A stretch of DNA of 13,523 nt from Campylobacter sp. (GTDB taxonomy: Bacteria; Campylobacterota; Campylobacteria; Campylobacterales; Campylobacteraceae). The stretch covers positions 1 through 13,523 of the forward strand of contig JAILCJ010000104.1 in NCBI GenBank assembly GCA_024680445.1, written 5' to 3'. Under the pieces are notes generated by a model. It saw only the letters and a list, made by a program, of their open reading frames with translations, did no database searches and was not told the origin of the DNA. A program made the translations under genes and the position numbers. Every line of letters begins with the position of its first letter. Positions within the stretch are counted from its first letter, which is position 1. Of the stretch, positions 1 through 6,443 are shown in pieces.

Positions 1-94
1 AGGATTTTCTTTTAGCAAAGATAAAACAAGATATGTAATAGGTGGAAATAAATTCTATTTTAACGGTAAAACTTTCATAAAGGAAAACAAATGA
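1..94 (+). CDS. 3' end of a paralogue of the 204-aa secreted protein (gene A, partial)
   Basis: Only the last 30 codons and a TGA stop (92-94) are inside the window; the first complete codon starts at position 2. The translated tail aligns without gaps to residues 175-204 of the 204-aa protein at 399-1013, with 19 of 30 residues identical, including GFSFSKD at the start and TFIK near the end. The tail length is the same in both proteins. The stop overlaps the ATG of the next gene as ATGA (91-94), so the two are probably translationally coupled. I do not recognise the family. It is called because of the ungapped match to a complete neighbouring gene and the overlap arrangement, and it implies that more of the array lies upstream of the window. 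Confidence 0.8.
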   Translation, partial: GFSFSKDKTRYVIGGNKFYFNGKTFIKENK

Positions 95-402
95 GTAAAA
101 GTCAATTAGAGATAATATCTGATATAAAAGATCATGCTGATTTAGCTGACGCAGCTTATGCTTTTTATGAACATGTATTTGAAAATGAAAAATGGAATTT
201 ATTGGATAAATTTTATAACTATAAGATAAAAAAGAAACCAAATGCTAGGTGGGATTATGCTGACGGTATAACAAAAGGTCATGAAATAGAAGAAATAAGC
301 GAAGAGCTTAAAAATAGAGGTAGACAAATCGGTGATCCAACCGCCTATGCCATAGTTACAGAATCGAGATTTAGTCAAGAAAGAATAAAGGATAAAAGAT
401 GA
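91..402 (+). CDS. Hypothetical 103-aa protein between two paralogous genes (gene B)
   Basis: This is a charged, soluble-looking protein of 103 residues with no signal peptide and no membrane segment. The ATG at 91 has AAGGA at 80-84 with a 6-base spacer, and the ATG overlaps the stop of the gene before it; its own TGA overlaps the ATG of the next gene (399-402). The gene is therefore locked between two paralogues, A and C. The N-terminal half carries DHADLADAAYAFYEH (residues 14-28), and later come a WDYADGI stretch and, near the end, TAYAIVTESRFSQE. From memory, similar strings begin longer lipase-like or effector-like proteins in Campylobacter, which would make this a shortened N-terminal copy. 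That is an inference and was not searched. It could equally be a complete small protein of unknown role. The base composition is visibly more AT-rich than the housekeeping genes. Confidence 0.75.
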   Translation: MSKSQLEIISDIKDHADLADAAYAFYEHVFENEKWNLLDKFYNYKIKKKPNARWDYADGITKGHEIEEISEELKNRGRQIGDPTAYAIVTESRFSQERIKDKR

Positions 403-1013
403 AAGTTTTAATAAGCATAATTGCATTATTTGGATTTATACTAGCTATAAATTCCTTTGCCAAAGGTATAAGTACAAAAGAACTTGAACGCTTAGCCGAG
501 CAATACGGCGGAGTTTATGTATTTGATAAAAAGCTTGAAAAAGAGATAGACGAAAGAGAGGCTTTAAGAAAAGAAATGATAAAAGAATTAAAAGGTAGGG
601 ATTTAGGCGATGGTTTATATGCTGTCGATACTTCGCCAGTTGATAAAAAATTTCCCCAAACCCTCTCAAATGGTAAAAAATACTATACTTATACTAGTCA
701 AAGAGAATATGGAGAAGACTACAAGAAAAAACTTATGATTCCAAAAAAATATGTTAATAAAATTATAAATTTCATAGGACTTGAAAATTGCAAGAAAAAA
801 AGACCGGTGTTAGAATTAGTTTATTTTTATGTAGATAATGGCAATGTGATACCTATATCCATAGCAGCTACATATACTTACACACAAAAACAATATGGAT
901 TATTTGGTGATGAAGGACAAGGATTTTCATTTAGCAAAGATGAAACTATATACGCAAGTGGCGGACATAGTTTTTATTATAACGGCGAAACTTTCATAAA
1001 ACAAGAAAACTAA
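399..1013 (+). CDS. Hypothetical secreted 204-aa protein, paralogue of the partial gene at the left edge (gene C)
   Basis: Residues 1-21 form a Sec signal peptide: MK, a hydrophobic core of about 15 residues, and likely cleavage after NSFA. The mature protein should be periplasmic. It is not an obvious lipoprotein because no Cys sits at the cleavage point; the single Cys is at residue 131. Residues 26-68 are rich in Lys and Glu and probably helical, and the C-terminal third looks beta-rich, with repeated Tyr/Thr and a final FYYNGETFIK element. Residues 175-204 match the tail of gene A. The start is fixed by AAAGGA at 387-392, 6 bases before the ATG, which overlaps the stop of gene B. I do not recognise the family. 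A periplasmic protein present as tandem paralogues next to a possible effector fragment suggests an immunity role, which is inference only. It ends 32 bases from a convergent gene. Confidence 0.85.
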   Translation: MKVLISIIALFGFILAINSFAKGISTKELERLAEQYGGVYVFDKKLEKEIDEREALRKEMIKELKGRDLGDGLYAVDTSPVDKKFPQTLSNGKKYYTYTSQREYGEDYKKKLMIPKKYVNKIINFIGLENCKKKRPVLELVYFYVDNGNVIPISIAATYTYTQKQYGLFGDEGQGFSFSKDETIYASGGHSFYYNGETFIKQEN

Positions 1014-1045
1014 ATAACGGCAATATTTTTTTAAATTTTGTTAAT

Positions 1046-2758
1046 CTAGGCTCTAACATCATAACCCATTTCAAGGCCTTCAAAGCTTTTGAAACGTTCT
1101 TTTATCTCATTTTTTGGTAAGACTTTTATGCTAAAACCGCTTACCATAAGTCCGAGTTCGCCGATGGAGCGTTTGAGTTCGCTTTGATTGTTAGTGATGA
1201 GTTCTTTAAATTCTGCTTTTTGTGTGGCTATCGAGATATCGATATATCTTTGTTCGCTAAGGCTTGCAAGGATATTTATGGCACCAAATTCTTTGAAATT
1301 CAAATCAATTTGTGCGTAAAATTTGTCTTTTTTGCCTCGTTTAAATGCTACTTTTGCCCTATCTACGCCGTCCCAAACATAAGGCAGATAGGTTTGTAAG
1401 CCTCCACTTAGACTAGAAACGATTTGATGAAGTTCGATCTGACTTATCATTTTTGAGGTTTGGTTGGTGAATTGTTGGCTGTTTTCAAAATTTGATAATT
1501 TATCATGAAGGCTTAGCAAGGTCGTTTTAACATCGCTGGTAAGGGTTTTTGCGATTTCTGGGGCAGTTTTGGCTTCTACATTTACAGGCTCTTTTTTAAC
1601 GATTTCAAGCTGTTTGTTTAAAACTTTTATCTCATTTAGATTCGCCTTTGCTTCGCTGGCGTTTTTATCCATGAAATTTAGGCTTTGTGCTAGTCTTGCG
1701 GCGGCGGTTTTTAGCTTGTCTTGAAGGCTATCTCCGTCATGAGTGATGGTTGTGGTGAAATTTCTTATAAGTTCACTTTCGTTTGGGGCTAAATTTATGG
1801 TATTTATGCTTTCTTGTAAGCTTGCAACTATCTTTGTAAATTCCCGTGAATTCGATATAAAGCCAACATTTTGTTTTAGTCTTTCGTTGTTGTTGTTTAT
1901 GAGTTCAAGAGTATTTTTTAAATTTGTGCTGGTGTCTAGGATTCTTGTGAGCTGATTTTTTATAGTTTCTGCGTTTAGTTTTAGCTCTTTTTGTTCGAGA
2001 TTGAAATTTATTTTATCAAGAAATTTTGCCATATCATCAAGCTTATTTGCCCCGCTAAGCAAGTTTTTTATAGGCGAGTGTTCAAGGGTTTGTGTCGCTT
2101 TTGTTTTGGCGGTATTTAAAATATCGTTTAACTTGGTAAAAGCCTCGCTGGTTTCGAGTGAATCGTCGCTGGCAAGTTGTAAAATTTGATTTAGCAAGTC
2201 TTGATTTGATAAATTTTTTATCTCAACTAGCAGTTTTTGCACTGGGGCTGGGAGTTTTTGCGGATTTAACGCCTCTTTTATATTTGCTTCGAGCATGATG
2301 CCTGAATTTTTTATTTGTTCGCCTAAATTTGCGGTTTTTAAATCGGCTATGGGTTTTAAAAATTGTTTTAATTTTACGGTTAGTTCATTTAAGATCGGAT
2401 CGTTTTGGAGTGCTTGGTTGCTTTCTAAGCTTTTTGTCAAATTTTGCAAATCTTTTGTCATATTTGGCGCTATTTTTGTATCGTTTGCTTGTTGTATGAT
2501 AGCGGTTTTTGCCGCCTCGCCCTTGTTTAACTCACTCATAACCTTGCTTACAAGACGATCTATATTATCAAGTGCTTCTTTGGCGATTTCTTGATTTGTT
2601 TGGGCGGTGGTGGCGTTTGGATCTTGTTTGAAAAGTCCGCCTTGTTGTATTTGCTGGTTTTGGCTTGGTGTTTGATATGTAGGCGAAGTCGGTGAAGTCG
2701 GACTTTTATTTACGGCATTTGCTATCGAAGCTTGATTGTTTAAGGTATTTAAATCCAT
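1046..2758 (-). CDS. FliK-like protein (flagellar hook-length control domain)
   Basis: This is a 570-residue, mostly hydrophilic protein. Residues 19-27 hold three SPT triplets encoded by a 9-bp tandem repeat (2685-2702), followed by a Gln/Asn-rich stretch. Residues 60-440 are low-complexity, helical and rich in Leu, Asn and Lys. Residues about 475-545 look like the FliK C-terminal (Flg_hook) domain: IDLNFKEFGAINI, a short beta segment, then a helix and SELKRSIGELGLMVSGFSI. In FliK proteins this domain signals the export switch from hook to filament substrates. The gene is last in the hemL operon, 3 bases after the MFS stop, and not beside flgD/flgE where I recall Campylobacter FliK (Cj0041) lying. 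It may therefore be a second FliK-domain protein instead of the hook ruler, so no symbol is given. The ATG at 2758 has a GAGG-type site inside the end of the preceding gene. No clear terminator follows it. Confidence 0.75.
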   Translation of the reverse strand: MDLNTLNNQASIANAVNKSPTSPTSPTYQTPSQNQQIQQGGLFKQDPNATTAQTNQEIAKEALDNIDRLVSKVMSELNKGEAAKTAIIQQANDTKIAPNMTKDLQNLTKSLESNQALQNDPILNELTVKLKQFLKPIADLKTANLGEQIKNSGIMLEANIKEALNPQKLPAPVQKLLVEIKNLSNQDLLNQILQLASDDSLETSEAFTKLNDILNTAKTKATQTLEHSPIKNLLSGANKLDDMAKFLDKINFNLEQKELKLNAETIKNQLTRILDTSTNLKNTLELINNNNERLKQNVGFISNSREFTKIVASLQESINTINLAPNESELIRNFTTTITHDGDSLQDKLKTAAARLAQSLNFMDKNASEAKANLNEIKVLNKQLEIVKKEPVNVEAKTAPEIAKTLTSDVKTTLLSLHDKLSNFENSQQFTNQTSKMISQIELHQIVSSLSGGLQTYLPYVWDGVDRAKVAFKRGKKDKFYAQIDLNFKEFGAINILASLSEQRYIDISIATQKAEFKELITNNQSELKRSIGELGLMVSGFSIKVLPKNEIKERFKSFEGLEMGYDVRA

Positions 2759-2761
2759 TTT

Positions 2762-3964
2762 TTACACCTCGTCCATAGCGATGGTTCTGACATTTCGTGG
2801 TATGTTTGGACTTCTAAATTCTTTTGGCACGGTTCTTACAAAACTAGCAAAAATTAGCAAAAGGCTTAGCAAGACTATATAAACATACACAAAGCCAAAT
2901 TCGCCAAAAATTTTCATCATCATACCCATTATCATGGCTGAAAATAGCGATGATATCGAATAAGCAAAAAGCAAGGCACGACCGACATTTAAGCTCTCGT
3001 TTTTTTGGGTTAGCATATCGTTTGCACGAGCAAGAGATAGGGCATAAAGGCAAAAAATGCCAGATCCTAGCACGAAAGACAGGGCGTATTGCATGAGAAT
3101 TTGACCTTTGAAAAACAAAAGTCCCACGCTAGCACTAAGCCCTAAAATGCATGAGATTATAATGGCTATTCGCCTGCCAAATTTGTCCGAAAGCTGTCCC
3201 AAAAATATATGAGAAACAAAGCCGCCGCACATGGCTACGCTCAAAAACACAGAGACTTCTTTCGCACTGAAATTTTGCATCAAAACATAAACGCTAGCCA
3301 TGGTAAAAAAGCCATTTATCAGCACTCCGGCGACTATGCTTCCTGCAAGTGCGAGTGGGACGATAGAAAAAATCTTTGGCATAGAAATTTTTTCGTGTTT
3401 TATGATTTTTGGCGGATTTATACGTATGAGATTTAGCGGTATGCTAGAAATCAAAATAAAAGCTGCACTGATGATAAAAATGTTCGCCGTGCTTAAATTT
3501 AGGGCAAGTATCAAGATACCGCAAGCAAAACTCACATAAAAAACGCACTCATAAAACGCCAAAACCCGCGATCTTATCGAGTTTTTTGTTTTTTCGTTTA
3601 GCCAGCTTTCTATCACGACCAAAAGCGAATAATAGCAAAACCCAAGCCCAGCCCTAAGCACCGCCCATAAAATCAAATTTAAACTAAGATTGTGAAAAAT
3701 AGCAAAAATTCCAAAAAGCGAAGTAAAAACGCCAAATGCTCGTAAATGTCCGGTTTTTTCGATGATGCTTTGAGAAAAAATCGTGCTGATTATCGCACCC
3801 ACGAAAAAGCACGAATTTATAAGCCCGATAGCCATTTCATCGAAATTTGCTTGTTTTAGCAAGGTCGAACAAGAAGTCGTAACAAGCCCATTGCCCATAA
3901 ACAAAAGTGAAATGCTAAAAAATAAGGGCGTCATCGTCCTTATCGTTCGCACGCTACTTGACAT
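2762..3964 (-). CDS. MFS transporter, YcaD-like
   Basis: This is a 400-residue inner-membrane protein with about 12 hydrophobic segments in two halves, the usual length for the major facilitator superfamily. The motif VIESWLNE (117-124) after the fourth segment is typical of YcaD-like transporters. The loop between the halves carries the MFS signature GQLSDKFGRR (256-265). The substrate cannot be told from the sequence; efflux or small-molecule transport are both possible. The ATG at 3964 overlaps the end of the upstream gene by 11 bases, and the stop lies 3 bases before the FliK-like gene, so it is expressed with the hemL operon. The same neighbour order is found in C. jejuni (Cj0850c, from memory), which argues for a conserved, chromosomally stable gene. 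Confidence 0.9.
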   Translation of the reverse strand: MSSSVRTIRTMTPLFFSISLLFMGNGLVTTSCSTLLKQANFDEMAIGLINSCFFVGAIISTIFSQSIIEKTGHLRAFGVFTSLFGIFAIFHNLSLNLILWAVLRAGLGFCYYSLLVVIESWLNEKTKNSIRSRVLAFYECVFYVSFACGILILALNLSTANIFIISAAFILISSIPLNLIRINPPKIIKHEKISMPKIFSIVPLALAGSIVAGVLINGFFTMASVYVLMQNFSAKEVSVFLSVAMCGGFVSHIFLGQLSDKFGRRIAIIISCILGLSASVGLLFFKGQILMQYALSFVLGSGIFCLYALSLARANDMLTQKNESLNVGRALLFAYSISSLFSAMIMGMMMKIFGEFGFVYVYIVLLSLLLIFASFVRTVPKEFRSPNIPRNVRTIAMDEV

Positions 3965-4436
3965 TTTTTCCCTTCGTTATCCCAAAAATCAAAGCCCCAA
4001 GTGGCATGGCACCAAGCCCTATCAAAAGCCCACTTATGCTTAAATTTCCTTGTCTTTGTAAAGCCAAAAATCCAACAAAAAGCACGCGATAAGCTATCAG
4101 ACGATATGGAAAAGAGGCTGTGCTTAGATTTACATTTTTTAAATTTGTTAAAACACTGCTTTTTTTGATCTTATCGCTTTTTTCGCCCTGTTCGTCTTTT
4201 TGACTTTGTTGTATATCGTCATCATCATCATTTTCTTTGAGTTTTGCAAGATAACTTTCATCATTTAAGCGACTTAAAATTTTACGCTCATAGCTTTTAT
4301 AGCTTGCAAAAATTATCAAAAGTGAGCTAAAAAACGCTACTTGCGAACTAAGCAAAAACGCCTTGCCAAGAAAAATTCCACAAAGTAGCAAAACAAGAAA
4401 AAAGCAAAGATAAATCACAAAAAGAGTTTTTATCAC
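3954..4436 (-). CDS. Conserved membrane protein of unknown function with an acidic loop
   Basis: This 160-residue protein has a probable four-segment membrane topology: about residues 4-24, 27-46, 111-127 and 133-153. Between the second and third segments is a hydrophilic loop with an unbroken acidic run (NDDDDD, 69-74), followed by Lys/Gln/Glu-rich sequence. The start is GTG: the GTG (4436-4434) overlaps the TGA of the upstream gene as GTGA, and the first codons ATA AAA ACT lead straight into the first membrane segment. The gene runs 11 bases into the MFS gene. Its position matches the integral membrane protein Cj0851c in C. jejuni, from memory. No family or activity is recognised. Its fixed place beside the AtpZ-like gene, which also has an acidic tail, hints at a joint membrane role, but that is inference. 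Confidence 0.85.
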   Translation of the reverse strand: MIKTLFVIYLCFFLVLLLCGIFLGKAFLLSSQVAFFSSLLIIFASYKSYERKILSRLNDESYLAKLKENDDDDDIQQSQKDEQGEKSDKIKKSSVLTNLKNVNLSTASFPYRLIAYRVLFVGFLALQRQGNLSISGLLIGLGAMPLGALIFGITKGKNVK

Positions 4437-4705
4437 TCATCGTCCTCATCATCGAAATTTTGTGGCTTGTAGCGATTTTCATCTTTTAACTCGTCCATGC
4501 TTTTTAGCTGATTCTTATAAGCTTTATACACATTTAAAACCGCCGCTGCTATACCAAAAGCAAGTCCTACAAAGATAAAAATGTCATAACCGCTTATGCT
4601 TTTAAGCCAAAAACCTAGCCCAACGCCTATGGCTATGGCAACTACTATGGAGATTCCAAGGCTTAGGTATTCAGCCGCATTTACTACACTTTTTATCTTA
4701 GCCAT
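4433..4705 (-). CDS. AtpZ/AtpI-like small membrane protein
   Basis: This 90-residue protein has two membrane segments, about residues 14-35 and 41-62, joined by a tight loop ([15 protein letters not shown]), then a Lys-rich stretch and a very acidic tail (DDEDDE at the end). The Gly-rich first segment and the VLNVYKAYK ending of the second fit the ATPase_gene1 (AtpZ) family, whose members help assemble or supply ions to F1Fo ATP synthase. Here it lies beside hemL, not an atp operon. I chose the ATG at 4705 (MAKIKS). An in-frame ATG at 4726 lies further inside hemL, has no ribosome site and would add seven unlike residues. With the chosen start, the gene overlaps the hemL stop by 8 bases and has a weak GAGA site. 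Function from family membership is moderately sure. Confidence 0.85.
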   Translation of the reverse strand: MAKIKSVVNAAEYLSLGISIVVAIAIGVGLGFWLKSISGYDIFIFVGLAFGIAAAVLNVYKAYKNQLKSMDELKDENRYKPQNFDDEDDE

Positions 4706-5978
4706 TTTTGATCTCGCTAAATGCAAGTTTTGCCGAAGATATGGCGAAATTTATATCATCATCGCTCATGGCGTCACAGATAAAGCCTGTTTCAAACTGA
4801 CTTGGAGCAAGATAAACGCCGTGTTTTAGCATATTTGTGTGAAATTTGGCGTAAAGTGCCGTGTCGCTTTTAAGGGCGTCGGCATAGTTATTTACTTCGT
4901 TTTGATTAAAGAAAAAGCCAAACATTGAGCCACGAACGCATGTTTGCATGGCAAAGCCGTTGGAATTTGCAGCTTGTTTAAAGCCTTTCATCAAATTTGA
5001 TGCCTTTTTTTCAAGTCTAGCATATAAATTTTCATCTTTAAAAATTTTAGTCAAACTTGCTTTACCAGCCGCCATGGCAACGGGATTTCCACTAAGAGTA
5101 CCGGCTTGATAAACCGCTCCGTTTGGACTTAGGCAGTCCATGATCTCGCTTCTTGCACCAAAGGCAGCCGTTGGCATACCTCCGCCTATGACCTTGCCAA
5201 AGGTTGTGATATCGGCTTTTACGCCATAAAACGGCTTTGAACCATGTTTTGATGCTCTAAAACCGCTCATTACTTCATCTAAAATCAGCACCGCACCAAA
5301 TTTGTCGCAAAGTTTGCGAAGGGCTATCAAAAATTCCTTTTTAGCCGGTACTAGCCCCATATTTCCAGCGATAGGTTCTATGATAACAGCGGCTATGCTT
5401 TGAGTTTGAAATATTTTCTCAACGCTTTGTATGTCGTTGTAAATAGCAAGGTGAGTGTTTTTTATGATATCGTTTGGCACGCCAGCAGATGAAGCGTTGC
5501 CGTAGGTTGTTGCACCGCTACCTGCTTTGATAAGCAAGGCGTCAGAGTGACCGTGATAGCAACCTTCAAATTTGATAAGTCCGTCTTTTTTTGTATAACC
5601 ACGAGCCAGTCTTATCGCACTCATGGTTGCTTCTGTGCCGGAATTTACAAAGCGAATTTTATCTATATCATCAAATTCATCAACTATCATTTTTGCCAAA
5701 TTTGTTTCGTCTTGGCAGGGTGTGCCGTAGCTAAGACCGAGTTTAACGGCGTTTATAACGGCGTCTTGGATATCTTTGTCGCAGTGTCCAAATATAAGCG
5801 GACCCCAGCTTTGTATAAAGTCAAGATATCGATTGCCTTGTATATCATATAGATATGCTCCCTCGCCTCTTTGTGTGGTAAATGGCGTTGTACCGACGCT
5901 TCCAAAGGCTCTAACCGGAGAATCCACTCCGCCGGGGATATATTTTTTGGCTAATTCAAAGGCTTGTTCATTTGTCAT
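4698..5978 (-). CDS. hemL: Glutamate-1-semialdehyde 2,1-aminomutase
   Basis: This cytoplasmic PLP enzyme converts glutamate-1-semialdehyde to 5-aminolevulinate, the entry step of the C5 route to heme. The 426 residues are the normal length. Visible class-III aminotransferase features are NSGTEA (112-117), YHGHSD (141-146), LDEV with the PLP-contacting Asp (233-236) and the Schiff-base Lys262 in [10 protein letters not shown]. The N-terminal [12 protein letters not shown] is a HemL hallmark that separates it from other aminotransferases. The ATG at 5978 has an AGGA site about 7-8 bases upstream and lies 11 bases inside the end of the cytochrome gene. The downstream AtpZ-like gene overlaps its stop. 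Pairing a heme-synthesis gene with a cytochrome c gene in one transcript makes sense for supply of the cofactor, though coordinated control is inferred from layout only. Confidence 0.98.
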   Translation of the reverse strand: MTNEQAFELAKKYIPGGVDSPVRAFGSVGTTPFTTQRGEGAYLYDIQGNRYLDFIQSWGPLIFGHCDKDIQDAVINAVKLGLSYGTPCQDETNLAKMIVDEFDDIDKIRFVNSGTEATMSAIRLARGYTKKDGLIKFEGCYHGHSDALLIKAGSGATTYGNASSAGVPNDIIKNTHLAIYNDIQSVEKIFQTQSIAAVIIEPIAGNMGLVPAKKEFLIALRKLCDKFGAVLILDEVMSGFRASKHGSKPFYGVKADITTFGKVIGGGMPTAAFGARSEIMDCLSPNGAVYQAGTLSGNPVAMAAGKASLTKIFKDENLYARLEKKASNLMKGFKQAANSNGFAMQTCVRGSMFGFFFNQNEVNNYADALKSDTALYAKFHTNMLKHGVYLAPSQFETGFICDAMSDDDINFAISSAKLAFSEIKNG

Positions 5979-6357
5979 TTTTTCGTCCTTTTTTAGGTTT
6001 ATTATTTTCTTGTTCTAGTAAATTTTTGGTATAAGCGTATAAGAGTTTGATTTCTTCATTTGTTAAAAAATAGCTTGGCATTACGCCTTTTGGCTTCTCT
6101 ATGGCTTGTTTAAATTTGCTAAATTCTATGTCATTTATGGGTGGAGTGATAAGGGATTTTTTGAGTAATTTTTTTTGTTTTTTATCATAATGCTTATAAG
6201 TTGATAAAAGTTTGCCTCTGCCGTCCTCGCCGTGACATTTATCACAACCTATGCCCCTAGGATTTTTGTAAAGCATGCGAGCATGTTCGTCTTTTGTGAT
6301 AAAATCCTCGGCAAAAATTGAAACACTTAAAAAAATAATACAAAAAATATAACGCAT
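5968..6357 (-). CDS. Small periplasmic monoheme cytochrome c
   Basis: This is a 129-residue precursor. Residues 1-16 form a signal peptide with likely cleavage after SIFA. The mature protein has a single CXXCH heme site, CDKCH at 38-42, followed by GEDGRGK, and a probable distal heme ligand Met93 in [13 protein letters not shown], where the last helix ([12 protein letters not shown]) is typical of class I cytochromes. A basic tail ([10 protein letters not shown]) ends it. It should act as a periplasmic electron carrier; its partners cannot be told. The equivalent place in C. jejuni is held by a periplasmic protein gene, Cj0854c, from memory. It is first in the leftward operon and overlaps hemL by 11 bases. 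The ATG at 6357 has only a weak GTGAGA ribosome site. Confidence in the cytochrome call is high; its physiological role is unknown. Confidence 0.92.
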   Translation of the reverse strand: MRYIFCIIFLSVSIFAEDFITKDEHARMLYKNPRGIGCDKCHGEDGRGKLLSTYKHYDKKQKKLLKKSLITPPINDIEFSKFKQAIEKPKGVMPSYFLTNEEIKLLYAYTKNLLEQENNKPKKGRKNDK

Positions 6358-6395
6358 AAAAATCTCACTTGTCTAAACTTTAAAAAAAATTTGGG

Positions 6396-6406
6396 TATGA
6401 TACAAT
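6396..6406 (+). promoter_or_regulatory. folD promoter, extended -10
   Basis: The sequence TGATACAAT (6398-6406) gives TACAAT at 6401-6406 with the extended -10 TG two bases upstream, and it follows an A/T-rich run. This fits Campylobacter sigma-70 promoters, which rely on the -10 and often lack a -35. Transcription would begin near 6412-6415, leaving a leader of about 30 bases before the folD ATG. On the opposite strand the same bases read TATCAT, so the leftward operon may share or compete for this site. Confidence 0.6.
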
Positions 6407-6431
6407 TTTTGTGATTAAAATAGCATTTAAT

Positions 6432-6436
6432 AAGGA
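6432..6436 (+). promoter_or_regulatory. Ribosome binding site that fixes the folD start
   Basis: AAGGA lies 7 bases before the ATG at 6444. The open frame extends upstream to a GTG at 6411, but that codon sits right after the predicted -10 box and has no ribosome site, so the shorter start is chosen. Confidence 0.75.
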
Positions 6437-6443
6437 TAAATTT

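Noticed and set aside
1014..1045. Bidirectional terminator between gene C and the FliK-like gene
   Set aside because: There is a run of T's at 1025-1032 but no convincing stem before it on either strand.
1184..2594. Several open frames of 60-100 codons on the + strand
   Set aside because: They lie antisense inside the FliK-like gene, have no ribosome sites and give low-complexity hydrophobic translations, as expected opposite a Leu/Asn/Lys-rich coding region.
4706..4726. Upstream ATG of the AtpZ-like gene, adding MHLARSK
   Set aside because: It has no ribosome site and extends further into hemL; the ATG at 4705 gives a family-like N-terminus.
5547..5852. A 101-codon open frame on the + strand
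   Set aside because: It is antisense to conserved hemL motifs, has no ribosome site and shows no recognisable protein features.
6411..6443. Upstream GTG start for folD
   Set aside because: It lies at the expected transcription start, just after the -10 box, and lacks a ribosome site; AAGGA precedes the ATG at 6444.
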